Shown: positions 55,405 through 64,000 of the stretch, piece by piece
Layout of the letters: every line of letters starts with the position of its first letter
Numbering within the stretch: the stretch's first letter is position 1
DNA from: Adiantum capillus-veneris
Lineage: Eukaryota > Streptophyta > Polypodiopsida > Polypodiales > Pteridaceae
Direction: 5' to 3'
Length of the DNA: 64,000 nucleotides
Assembly (NCBI GenBank): GCA_014529385.2
Contig: CM043971.1
Coordinates: forward strand, 97,928,485-97,992,484
Program-made: the position numbers and the translations under genes
Notes under the pieces: model-generated
What the model saw: the letters and a program-made list of their open reading frames with translations, nothing else
The model's database searches: none
Told to the model about the DNA's origin: nothing

Positions 55405-56030
55405 ATGTTGCAATACTTTATTATTCACCTTTCTAGCAATCTCCCTCCAGTAACTTAGCTGCCTGAGAGGGCCAAGGGGACAAAAATGATATAGAGTTCT
55501 AGAAGCATCTGGTAATCTCCCCCAACTCCAAAACCTTTGTTTCTTTATTACACTTGCGCACCAGTTCTCCGGTTGTGCCGCTCATCTTCAAGCTGGTCCA
55601 CTGAGGGGCAAGCAGTTTGGCATGTCAATCTCTTTCCACTCTCTCCTTTAGAGTAGAGCTTTGCCTGGTCCATCATGTCATAGGTCATAATATCCCAATC
55701 CTGGTCTTGTTTTGCAATTCAGACCACAAGCTTGGCACAAAAGGCCTCCGCATGAACAACAGGGTTTAGCATCCTAATCCCACCTTGCTCTATTGGTCTA
55801 GTGACTACATCCCATTTTGGCCATTGCCAAGGAGTCAAGGCTTTGGTGTTATTTTTCAATAAAGACCTTTTAATCAGTTTGCCCCTACAATTAGAAGCTT
55901 CTAAGTTCCTTTGGAAAAATTTCCCTTCCCTTTGGCTTTGCTGGATTTTATGGATAGTGGCAAGTGGTCTGACAGGTTTTGTGATGTTACCACCTTCATT
56001 TTGATAAGCATGGAATCCAATTGGCATTGT
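55405..56030 (-). pseudogene. LINE reverse transcriptase, C-terminal part
   Basis: Minus strand. The 102-codon frame (56027-55719) contains TPWQWPKWDVVTRPIEQGGI followed by RMLNPVVHAEAFCAKLV. This is the conserved W-x-x-V-x-x-P-x-x-x-G-G-x block just after the RT core of plant LINEs. Reading continues with shifts to near 55410 (QDQDWDIMTYDMMDQAKLY). The LINE then resumes at 41906 beyond copia element 2. Confidence 0.72.
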
Positions 56031-56149
56031 GAGAGCAGTAACATATGTCTAGTTGGGAGGCCGTGCGGGCATATGGAAGATTGGCATACATCAAGCCTAG
56101 TGTGCTATTCCATGGGCTCACCTCCCACAAGTCCATAAAGCCCATTTTT

Positions 56150-57620
56150 CACAGAGGCTCAACCACAATGGAAGGTTTACAAACTCCACCCACATCAAGT
56201 ATATATCAATGAAAGCATCAATGGATTCAAAAGGGGGATCCTAGGGGAGTACACACATTGGAACCTTATTGAAGAAGAGCAGGCTCTTGGCTAGGATTTT
56301 GACAACAAAACTATGAAATCTTCAACACAATTACACACGAGGACTACCTTTACTCAATCAAGGATTGTAGCCCCCTTATACATTCGATTGGATACATAAA
56401 ACTATCTTTACCCAATTAAAGATGATAGCTCTCATATTGTGCAGCGACAAATAATATAGATGAATTAAAACCTATGATATTGTGAAATGCAAGACTTTAA
56501 GAATCTTTATATACCTAGTACACTAGTACATGGCATCCAACTCTTTATTAACAAATCATTTTTAATTTATTCTCAGCTTCTAAAACTAGCTTCAACCCCT
56601 TTATAGACCAGTGGCTTCGTCGTAATGAGCGTGACTCTTAAGAGATTCAATTTATTTAGCATCATACTTGTTTATAAGGTCAAGGATTTTAATTTTATAA
56701 TAAGTGGTTACCAAATTAAGAATCACGTTGTCAGCCCACAGATAGGACTTGTGACTCTCTAACCTTAGGTCAACTCACAAGGAGAAATAATTGTACATGG
56801 CACTAAGATACACTCCCCAGGGATTTGCCTAGTCAAAATGCTAAAGATGGTAGATGTTTTACTTTATAAAAATTGGCCTGTCGGCGTCTCTAACTTCTCT
56901 ACAGGCTCGCCGGGTCTTATATATAGCCTGGCAGGCCCAATGGAAAAGTAAAAGACCTCGGCGTGCTTATTGGATGGAGTGGCTTCTATAGGTTACCAAG
57001 AGGGTTACGTCAAAATTTAACATACTTACATATTTTTCATGTGTAATCACTCAACATTATTAACGTGTTCATGTGTTCGTGATCACGTTAGTGTAATCCT
57101 TGTGGATAACCAATAGCTCATTGTGTGCAAGAGGTAATTCCCATGGGAATTTCCAAGAAGTCCTTTATTGAAGATGAATCACCCGTGCGGTAGGTAGATT
57201 GGCTATTCCAAATCCTTTTGGAGTGTAAGGTCTTGAGGGAATAAGTCTTTGAGGTCTCTTTCAAGATTTTTTGAATGATGATCTTCAAAAATTTCACTTT
57301 TCATAGCTTCACACTTACCTTCTCTTCTTAAGCTGTAATTGACCTCTTCCAAATCCCTTCCAAAGCTCGCCAATCTCAGAATGTATCATTGCTTCTTGCT
57401 CTCTTTGACTGGTTCTTCAATTTCCTTGATCCTCCTTCTTCTTCTTCACAAATTTAGACTCCATTAACAATTATAACTCAAATAAATTTCCATACCAATT
57501 TCGAAGGTCGCAATAAGCGTGATCTGAAGAAAAATTCACCTATTTTTGAATCTAATTAGTGCTAATTAGTTTGACAAATTTGAAGTTCATATTAAGTTTT
57601 GCCTTCCATAATCCAAAATA
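56150..57620. other. Intergenic stretch without supported genes
   Basis: No gene or clear repeat recognised. The sequence is AT-rich. Confidence 0.5.
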
Positions 57621-57662
57621 TTCCATTGTTGATTGCTTTTACCAAGGCTCATGTACCACTAT
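57580..57662 (-). other. Possible LTR end, PBS and gag start (minus strand)
   Basis: On the minus strand a CTAACA end (57668-57663) is followed after four bases by TGGTACATGAGCCTTGG, similar to the tRNA-Met PBS. ATG at 57625 then begins MEYFGLWKAKLNMNFKFV, whose FGLWKAKL resembles the start of copia gag. The frame stops after about 24 codons. No second LTR was found. Confidence 0.3.
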
Positions 57663-57779
57663 TGTTAGATTGGAGGGGAGAAACACCACTAAATTATAAC
57701 CAAGGAGACTCTATACACAATTAAGCACCACTTCTAAGATTTTCAAATGAAATGTTGACATACTAGATACAAACTTACG

Positions 57780-57808
57780 CGCGCGCACGCACACACACAC
57801 ACACACAT
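57780..57808. repeat. (CG)n/(CA)n microsatellite
   Basis: GCGCGCGCACGCACACACAC-type tract, a compound dinucleotide repeat. Confidence 0.9.
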
Positions 57809-57839
57809 AATCAATCAATTATGATAATATGCTAGGATA

Positions 57840-58680
57840 AGAAATATCTACAAGATGTTGACAAGATACAAAATTTAAACACATAGAATAGAGAGAGAGA
57901 AGAAGAATTTGCACAAGGATGGTCTAATCCTAGCCCTCAAAGCCCACACACAGAGATCTCTTTGCACTTGGGTATTTGATTTCATAAAAAGTAAATTTAT
58001 GTCTATTGAAAACCCCTCTTACAAGCATGTCATTCTCATCCACACATCTAGAAGAGGTGGTTCCCATGAGCATTATTTTGAAACTACCTTATGAAGATAT
58101 AGTCTATGTACAATTTAAATTATTGGATGTCATCCATGACAACATCTAAGACAAAAGGTGAGACTGCTCTATAGACCTACTTTAGCTCCAATTTACAATT
58201 CAATCATCCATACGTTAGTTAAACCACTTACCACAAGAACAACAACCAAGTATTAATAAGTCTAGTTATATCCCAACTATCATGATGGTTCCCCCAAGTT
58301 GTTCTCATCCTAAACCTCGAAGACCTTGCCACATGATTGAGATTAGGAGTTACTCAATGTTTTAAGAAAAAGTATTTACAAATAATTATATAGATTGCAG
58401 ATGCATAGAGATGCATTATGTGCATTGGATACTTGTGCCCAAACAAAAAAAAAACCATCCTTGCGTATAGCAGGGAGGTGGCACCATCCTCACCCAATTT
58501 CCATGAATCATGGGAACATGCCCCTCCCTTGTATACTTGTTTTCTCCTTCAGTGTTGGATGGGTCTTTATGCTTCTCCTACACTATTGGGAGGGTCCGTT
58601 TTTTAAAATATTGTGGTTGTAACACACGAAGAATTCATTACCTTAAAGTTGACATAGATTGATTTTTAGGAGAATCTATC
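57840..58680. other. Intergenic stretch without supported genes
   Basis: Only short, unrecognised frames (for example 57909-58094). Nothing supported. Confidence 0.45.
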
Positions 58681-58739
58681 TACATTACCTGTGATGATGT
58701 CTCTTTATTGGGATGAAATGCTTCACTTGAGTTTGAGTG

Positions 58740-59375
58740 TGGCAAGCTATTGGTGCAATATTGATGCAAAGGGAAAAACTATTTTACATGAAGCCAGTTT
58801 ACCACATAAGTAAAGTGAAGAGTGATGTTTAGAAATCTTGGCATGAAATTGAACAATTGGTTTGGGCCTCGGTATAGCAACAAAAAGGTTGAAGTCTTAT
58901 CTTATTTGTAAGCCTTTTGTGGTATTAACATCATGTAGTTTATTGCCTCATGCACTAAGGTATCCTAGAGATAGTCCTAGATTGCAAAAGTGGATGCTTA
59001 GTTTGCAGCAATTTGGCATGAGCTTACAAAAGAGGACAGTGTGACAAAAAGTATCATGCAAAGAGTTATTTGAAAGGAGTTTTGGAACAAAAGGTAGTAC
59101 TAAGTCCAACATTTCATGTAGAGCTTGAGGATGTGGAAGGAACCTTATCCTTTGATGGGGCTTTCCAAAGGAGACAAGGTTGCTATTGGTTATGTATTTG
59201 TGGATAAAATGAAACTGAATGCTGAAGAAGTGGATGTAAAAACCAATAATGAGTCTGAGCTGCAAGCCTTTGTTGAAGGATGTGTCAAAATGCATGTAAG
59301 GAGGCTTCTAATCAAAGGTGATGCTATGTCAATTTTACAAGAAAGTTCAAGGGCCCAATGTGATCCCAATATTTA
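58740..59375 (+). pseudogene. Ty3-gypsy RNase H plus second (archaeal-type) RNase H, Tat-like
   Basis: Plus strand. The first part (58862-59041) gives LGIATKRLKSYLICKPFVVL and RYPRDSPRLQKWMLSLQQFG, the end of the ordinary gypsy RNase H. Then, in the frame 59125-59376, a second RNase H-like stretch follows with VDVKTNNESELQAFVEGCVK and RRLLIKGDAMSIL, matching the T-N-N-x-A/S-E...G-D-S pattern of the extra RNase H in Tat/Ogre elements. Two RNase H domains in tandem suggest that lineage. RT, integrase and protease are not visible upstream. Frameshifts near 59045 and 59120. Confidence 0.6.
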
Positions 59376-59425
59376 ATTTGTCTTTAGGTATTTATTTTAC
59401 TTAGTTGTCAAAGTCTTGGGTAGGG
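59353..59425 (+). repeat. Direct repeat, copy 1 (element tail)
   Basis: GGCCCAATGTGATCCCAATA to about GTCAAAGTCTTGG recurs at 61694-61760 with few differences. It covers the end of the second RNase H and the run-up to the LTR at 59431. Confidence 0.88.
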
Positions 59426-59430
59426 CAAAT

Positions 59431-59506
59431 TGTTGAGGGGAGTATATAAGCACACCTAGCCCCCAGTATATAATTATCAATTCATTGCCTAGTTGGTTGG
59501 TTCAAT

Positions 59507-59568
<62 letters not shown>

Positions 59569-59603
59569 CCCCCCCTCTACGTTTTGCCCCATCAACTTTG
59601 ACA
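59431..59603 (+). repeat. Short LTR with internal (CT)n array
   Basis: 173 bases from TGTTGAGGGGAGTATATAAG to ATCAACTTTGACA, followed directly by a tRNA-Met-like PBS. TATATAAG near 59443 is a good TATA box. A (TC)n array (59509-59566) and a C run lie between TATA and the LTR end. Upstream GGGTAGGGCAAAT could serve as a polypurine tract, so this LTR may be both the 3' LTR of the preceding fragment and the 5' LTR of the next. Confidence 0.75.
59509..59575. repeat. (CT)n array plus C run
   Basis: About 58 bases of TC followed by about 10 C, inside the short LTR. Confidence 0.96.
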
Positions 59604-59615
59604 TGGTATTAGAGA
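59604..59615 (+). other. Primer binding site (tRNA-Met-like)
   Basis: TGGTATTAGAGA directly after the terminal ACA of the LTR. Two differences from TGGTATCAGAGC. Confidence 0.75.
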
Positions 59616-60359
59616 TTTGGTTGAGATCTAGCATGCATTGAAGAAGGGAGCTTGGATTAGCATTTTGGGAGGCATTTGGATCCCTTGCTATCAACGTCTT
59701 TGGTGGCTCTTGGATCTCAGTGTTTTAAAACACACGTGGAGATTGACGTCATGCTGTAGTAGCATTCTTGCATAGTGCTACCTAGGCATGGGCCGTCCAC
59801 TAGGAAATATGTAAGATAGCATGTTCAAACAAAATAAGGGATTTATAATCAGGTACATTTGCAAAAAAATGTACTTACATAAATAAATGTGAAAATAAAA
59901 ATATTCATACATAAGGGCTAGTTTTTTTACAAAAATGAATACATAAGGGTTACATATAATACTTGAAAATATACAGGTAAGGGATTATTTAAATACCTCT
60001 TGTTTGCACGCGCTATGTGCAATTTTTACATTGTGGACTCCATGGGTACCTAGGGGTGGCTTCTACCATCAATGTTTTTGAAATGCTGGAATTAGAGCCC
60101 CCTCACTTGCAATTGTCCTATCAGGCAATGACGACTTCCCCCTTGATTGTGTTTTGAGATACATAGCAGAAAGTGTGTTCAATTCTGAAGGCATTTTGAA
60201 ATGTTGTGGCCCTTGGTGACTTGGAAGGTAAGGAGAGTGGTGCCCAAAGTTTTTTTAAAGCACAAGGAGAACCCTCGTTTGGAGTGGCTTGGGGGACTTT
60301 TTGAAGCCTTTTAGAGTGCAAGGAGGAAGACAATTTTTTTCCCAGACCTTGTACATGCA

Positions 60360-61080
60360 AAATGGCACCCCCTTGCTTGAGCGCCAACAACAAATTGGAC
60401 AAGGATAATTATGCTCATTGGAACTTGATCATGTGGCTTTGGTCTTCACGTAAATAATTATGGGATATCATCAACAACTCACAAGGCGTGTCCCACAAGT
60501 GACACCAACAATATGTACACCCGCCTTCAGGATGAGGAGCACCTCAATCATGTGTTGATTGAGGTTGGGATATGAGCAATGCGAAGGCAATGTTGGCTAT
60601 TGTGAAATCTCTCACAAAGGAATTTTCTCCAGCCATACAAACTTTGAAGACTACCAATGCAATGTGGTCGAAGCTTGTTGGAATGTTTGATCAAGGTCCT
60701 ACAATGCAAGAGGTCACCCTCCTTGGGCAATTATTTCCATCAAGGATGAAACTAGAAGTTCCATGCAATCTTTTCTAATGAAGGCAAAGGTTATTCATGA
60801 CAATTATTGACTATGAAAACTGCATTGAGACTAGTATTCCATTATCTACTTTGGTACTCATAAAATTGCATGAGGAGTACGAAACAGCTATAGGAAACTA
60901 TGCTAGCAAAACACAAAGGAAAAGTTGCTATTTGATGATCTCAGATTTTTTCTCATTGAAGAGGAAACCATGTTAATCACAAGGAAAAATTTCAATTTAT
61001 AGAAAAGGTGGTGAAGTTGTTATAATTGTGGAAAGCGTGGTCATTTGTCAAGGGATTGCAGATCCAAAGGCAAAGGAAAG
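60360..61080 (+). pseudogene. Retrotransposon gag relic with zinc knuckle
   Basis: Plus strand. The start MAPPCLSANNKLDKDNYAHW (60360) leads to a stop after SSRK. Further frames give VKSLTKEFSPAIQTL and MWSKLVGMFDQGPTMQEVTL (60600-60715), a UBN2-like gag pattern, and the CCHC knuckle CYNCGKRGHLSRDC (near 61018-61060) followed by a Lys-rich tail. At least four stops or frameshifts. No protease or RT follows. Instead a copy of the element tail appears at 61694. It is probably the gag of the element whose LTR is at 59431. Confidence 0.72.
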
Positions 61081-61693
61081 GGTAGACAAAGGAAAAAGGA
61101 AATCATAATGAGGAAAGCAGTGACAATGACTCAAGAAAGGACAAGAGGGGGTCTATTAGTGTGGTAGAGACTACACTAGCAAGGGCTCCAGCCTTCAGTG
61201 ACCATTTTTGCCACTTGCTTCATCCAAAGAGAGGTTTGTGAGCGGGAGAGGGGAAAATAGTGTTTCCTACGAATAATTTGGAGCCATGTGTTGGAGTTCA
61301 CGTTATTTGTGTTTGAACTCATGGGTCGGAGTTCAAGGAACCAACACGATGTATACAAACACTATGGATGTGCTACATACAATCCATTGTTGTTGGCCGA
61401 CGGATTATGGACATGATGTGATCCAAAATTTCATTATCTAAGAATGTTTGGGCATGATGTTTTCACGATTCACCAATGGGGATTTTGGGATGTAGTATGG
61501 TCTATTGATCAATTTTTTTTTAGGCAACTGGTGCTCAAGATGGAATTCTTATCACATGACATAGTAGAAAATCCGTCCTATAGACAACTGCTTTTGGGGT
61601 GTCCATGGTAGCTTCTTCATTGACTTGGTCTTCCCACGTATGTCCACTATGAGTTGCACAGAGGGTGTTAAAGTTATAGCATCTCAAGTGAAT
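61081..61693. other. Degenerate stretch between gag relic and tail repeat
   Basis: One frame reads in places like protein but no domain is recognised. Pol is absent, so this is an internally deleted element. Confidence 0.4.
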
Positions 61694-61760
61694 GGCCCAA
61701 TGTGATCCCAATATTTATTTTGGCTTTAGGTATTTATTTTACTTATTTGTCAAAATCTTG
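61694..61760 (+). repeat. Direct repeat, copy 2 (element tail)
   Basis: Second copy of 59353-59425. Here it is followed directly by a different LTR start (TGTTAACCC at 61762) in place of TGTTGAGG. Confidence 0.88.
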
Positions 61761-61761
61761 G

Positions 61762-62051
61762 TGTTAACCCTCACAGACACCCTATCACCTTCAACGGACG
61801 CATATAATTTGATTGAGTCATGGACCGGGCTTGTCAGTCCAATAGGTGCGTAGGTGATCACCTGTATCACTTATCTTATTTTTACAACAGTTTTGCAACG
61901 ACCAGCCATTGTGGGCGCCCATGTATGAATAGGCCAAACACTTATAAAAGGTCCATTTGACCTAAAAATTCTCATTCTCTGAGGTGTAAGCTAAGAAGTG
62001 CTCTTGCTCCATCTTTGTCTCCTTCTCCTTCGTGTATGTGTGTGTGTATGC

Positions 62052-62125
<74 letters not shown>

Positions 62126-62353
62126 ATATTACGGTGACATCAGTGGCGTCGAGGTGGTAGAGCACGATATTGGCGGCAGCTCCTTCTTCTTCATAGCACA
62201 GGATCCTTCACAATGGAAGCATTGAGAGGTGAGTGACACACCATTGTCCTTTGAGCTTGCTAGGACTCTCTAGTTGTGTGTTTGAAGCCTTTCAAGGCTT
62301 CAAACACACAGTGCACAGGCAAGTTCCCAACCTTCAACACTTACGACAAAGCA
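61762..62353 (+). repeat. LTR 1 with tRNA-Asp-type PBS and (GA)n array
   Basis: Starts TGTTAACCCTCACAG. It aligns in blocks with LTR 2 at 62869-63508: CACCCTATCACCT, GGGCTTGTC, GCTCTTGCTCCATCT, GGTGAGTGACACACCAT and the final GGCAAGTTCC. TATAAAA at 61943 is a TATA box. The (GA)n array is about 100 bases downstream. A short tail separates the probable CA end (62352-62353) from the PBS. A perfect inverted pair (AAGCCTTTCAAGGCTT) lies near 62286. Confidence 0.8.
62053..62124. repeat. (GA)n array in LTR 1
   Basis: About 72 bases of GA, downstream of the TATA box and upstream of the PBS. Confidence 0.97.
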
Positions 62354-62361
62354 TATATTTT

Positions 62362-62379
62362 TGGCGTCGTTGCCGGGGA
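62362..62379 (+). other. Primer binding site, tRNA-Asp type
   Basis: TGGCGTCGTTGCCGGGGA, one mismatch from TGGCGCCGTTGCCGGGGA, the PBS typical of plant Tat/Athila-type gypsy elements. Confidence 0.88.
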
Positions 62380-62479
62380 CAGCCCTGTATTAAGCTTGAG
62401 GAGCACTCAATGCTACCTCTAGAAGCCTTTCTTCCATATGTTTTTCTGCTTTTTGTTGAGTTCTATTAATGAGCAGGTT

Positions 62480-62868
62480 TTTTGTTAATTAGTTGCAAGG
62501 GGGTTTTCTGTTAAGTGGCTGCAATGGACAGATGAGTAGATGAGCGTGGGAGGTCAGTGTCCACGTGGCCATATTATCCTCAAGAAAAACTTTTTTTGAA
62601 AAAAAACAAAATCAAAATTAAAAAAAACCGCTTGAGAATATTGAAACAAAAAAGAATTTCAAAAATTAAAATTTAAAAAATCTTATCCTAAAAGGAAGGG
62701 ATCGGGATCGGGATTGTTTCCCCAAGCCCCGATCTCGAGCCCGAGCCCAAGCCTAGGCCCAGGCCTTAGTCCTATGATATATTGCTCACACTACCTTATA
62801 TATAAAGACTAGGATCTCAAGTGAAGGGAGGGCATGTGGGACAAGCTCCTCAAGTCCTCCACCATCCT
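62480..62868. other. Leader/spacer between the two LTR copies
   Basis: A/T-rich with runs of A (62580-62690), then a short GC-rich tract of repeated GGGATC and GAGCCC units (62700-62770). No gene. Confidence 0.5.
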
Positions 62869-63200
62869 GTTAACCCTCATGGCTCACGGACACCCTATCA
62901 CCTACGATGGACGTTGTAACCTACGGCGGACATTGTATTATTTATTTGGTAGAGTCAGGTATCGGGCTTGTCGGTGCAATAGGAAAAGGGTAAGAGTGAT
63001 CGCTGATGAGAGGCGCACTCTAACTGGAACATTCAAGGGATTAGTTGGCTAAGCATGGGCGCCCAAGTGTGAATGGGGCGAGCTCATATAAAAGTCAACT
63101 AAACCTAAAATTCACGCATTCTCTCATTTGTGCAATAGAAGAGTGCTCTTGCTCCATCTCCATCTTCTTCTTCTTCATCTCCTTGTGTGTGTGAGTATGC

Positions 63201-63269
<69 letters not shown>

Positions 63270-63508
63270 CGATCGAGCATTGCGACGATGGCACGGCAGC
63301 GGCGAAGCGGTTGAGCGTGGCGAAGCGGCGGCTCCTTCTTCTTCGCGGCGAGGAATCCTCCATGAAGCAAGCGTAGTGCGGTGAGTGACACACCATCGCC
63401 TTCTTTGAGCTTACTAGTTTAGGCTTGTTGTGTGCTTGGAGCCATTTGTGGCTCGCACGCGGTGTATCGGCAAGTTCCTTGCATTGACACGTGCGACATA
63501 TGCACACA
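62869..63508 (+). repeat. LTR 2 with tRNA-Asp-type PBS and (GA)n array
   Basis: Starts TGTTAACCCTCATGG, ends near TGCACACA. Same layout as LTR 1: TATAAAAG near 63087, (GA)n array at 63205-63267, PBS at 63513. It is GC-richer than LTR 1 after the array (GCGGCGAAGCGG), so the two are distant relatives rather than a pair from one insertion. Confidence 0.82.
63205..63267. repeat. (GA)n array in LTR 2
   Basis: About 62 bases of GA, about 110 bases after the TATA box. Confidence 0.97.
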
Positions 63509-63512
63509 TTTT

Positions 63513-63530
63513 TGGCGCCGTTGCCGGGGA
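63513..63530 (+). other. Primer binding site, tRNA-Asp type (perfect)
   Basis: TGGCGCCGTTGCCGGGGA. It marks the start of the internal region of an element that continues beyond the window. Confidence 0.93.
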
Positions 63531-64000
63531 ATGCGGTGCATTAAGCTCGAGTAGCACTCTGTGCTTCTCCGTGGTGCAATTTCAATTATAGGAAAGGTAG
63601 GGAAGGAGTGTGTGTGTGTTGAGAAGAGGGATTTGGTGTTATACTGTGTGTTTTTTTAATTAATGGAGTTTTCAAAGGTACTGTGTTTATTCTCTGTGTA
63701 TTAAGTTTTTTAGTTTTCTTTGTTAATGGAGATTTCAAAGGTACTGTGTCTATTCTCTGTGTATTAAGGTAGTTAGTTTTCTGTGTACAGTAAGTAAGAA
63801 GTAGATCTAAGAGAGCTAATAGAGTGTGTTAGTGTGTAACACTAGGTGTATTAGTTAGAAGTAGGTAGATAGAGTGTGTGTGTGCTCTCGCGTAGGCCGC
63901 GTCGACCTTATCCTTTATAAAATATTTTTTTTTTAAAAGTTATTTTTTTAAAAAAAATAAAATAAAATTTTAAAGGTGGGACTTGGATTGGGAATATCTC
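63531..64000 (+). other. Leader of the tRNA-Asp-PBS element, to window end
   Basis: Untranslated leader with a tandem repeat of about 70 bases (TTTCAAAGGTACTGTGT at 63670 and 63735). No gene before the window ends. Confidence 0.6.

Noticed and set aside
63128-63507. ORFs of alternating Arg-Glu or Ser-Leu across the GA/CT arrays (also at 4009, 28392, 41156, 59509, 62053)
   Set aside because: They come only from dinucleotide repeats, which are open in several frames on both strands.
20433-63530. Short matches to tRNA 3' ends (TGGTATCAGAGC, TGGCGCCGTTGCC)
   Set aside because: These are primer binding sites next to LTR ends, not tRNA genes. No cloverleaf can be formed around them.

Overview
The window looks like an intergenic stretch of a large, repeat-rich land-plant nuclear genome. 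Nothing in it looks like an intact host gene. The evidence is eukaryotic and plant-like: Helitron, hAT, LINE, Ty1-copia and chromodomain Ty3-gypsy remnants, long (GA/CT)n arrays, and primer binding sites complementary to initiator tRNA-Met and tRNA-Asp. I cannot name the species. A fern or other large-genome plant is a guess. There is no sign of bacterial gene organisation, rRNA, tRNA genes or CRISPR.

Left block (1-13.8 kb): two decayed Helitrons lie tail to tail as an inverted repeat (about 1-2432 and 4700-7178) around a 2.3-kb spacer. The right-hand copy runs on to about 10.3 kb and still shows the HUH Rep domain and a PIF1-like helicase, plus an unexplained accessory ORF kept in both arms. 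Beside it is a broken protein-kinase-like gene (minus strand). A solo Ty3-gypsy LTR with a perfect TAGAC target duplication splits its upstream exon from its kinase domain. A 347-bp PIF/Harbinger-like MITE with TAA target duplications follows.

Middle-left block (13.8-26.8 kb): chromovirus A (minus strand, TSD ACGTG) carries the remnant of a second LTR element (B) inside its pol gene and has a rearranged, double-length 3' LTR. The flanks of A join into one open frame that leads into a tandem coding repeat.

Middle block (26.8-41.4 kb): this holds short duplications, CT arrays, a hAT transposase pseudogene interrupted near its end by a solo copia LTR (TSD ACACT), two unassigned minus-strand ORFs, a 5'-truncated copia element, and a spliced pseudogene in a region full of the palindromic motif GTACCAAAT.

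Right block (41.4-56 kb): this is a three-level nest. A LINE (minus) is split by copia element 2 (minus, TSD ATGTT), whose 5' LTR is in turn split by chromovirus C (plus). Removing the inserts restores each host element's order.

Right end (57.6-64 kb): this contains a Tat-like RNase H/second RNase H fragment, a short LTR with a tRNA-Met-type PBS followed by a gag relic, and two direct-orientation LTR plus leader copies with tRNA-Asp-type PBS, each containing a long (GA)n array. The genes do not form a pathway. The logic of the window is successive transposition, recombination and decay, and its nesting order can be read directly.
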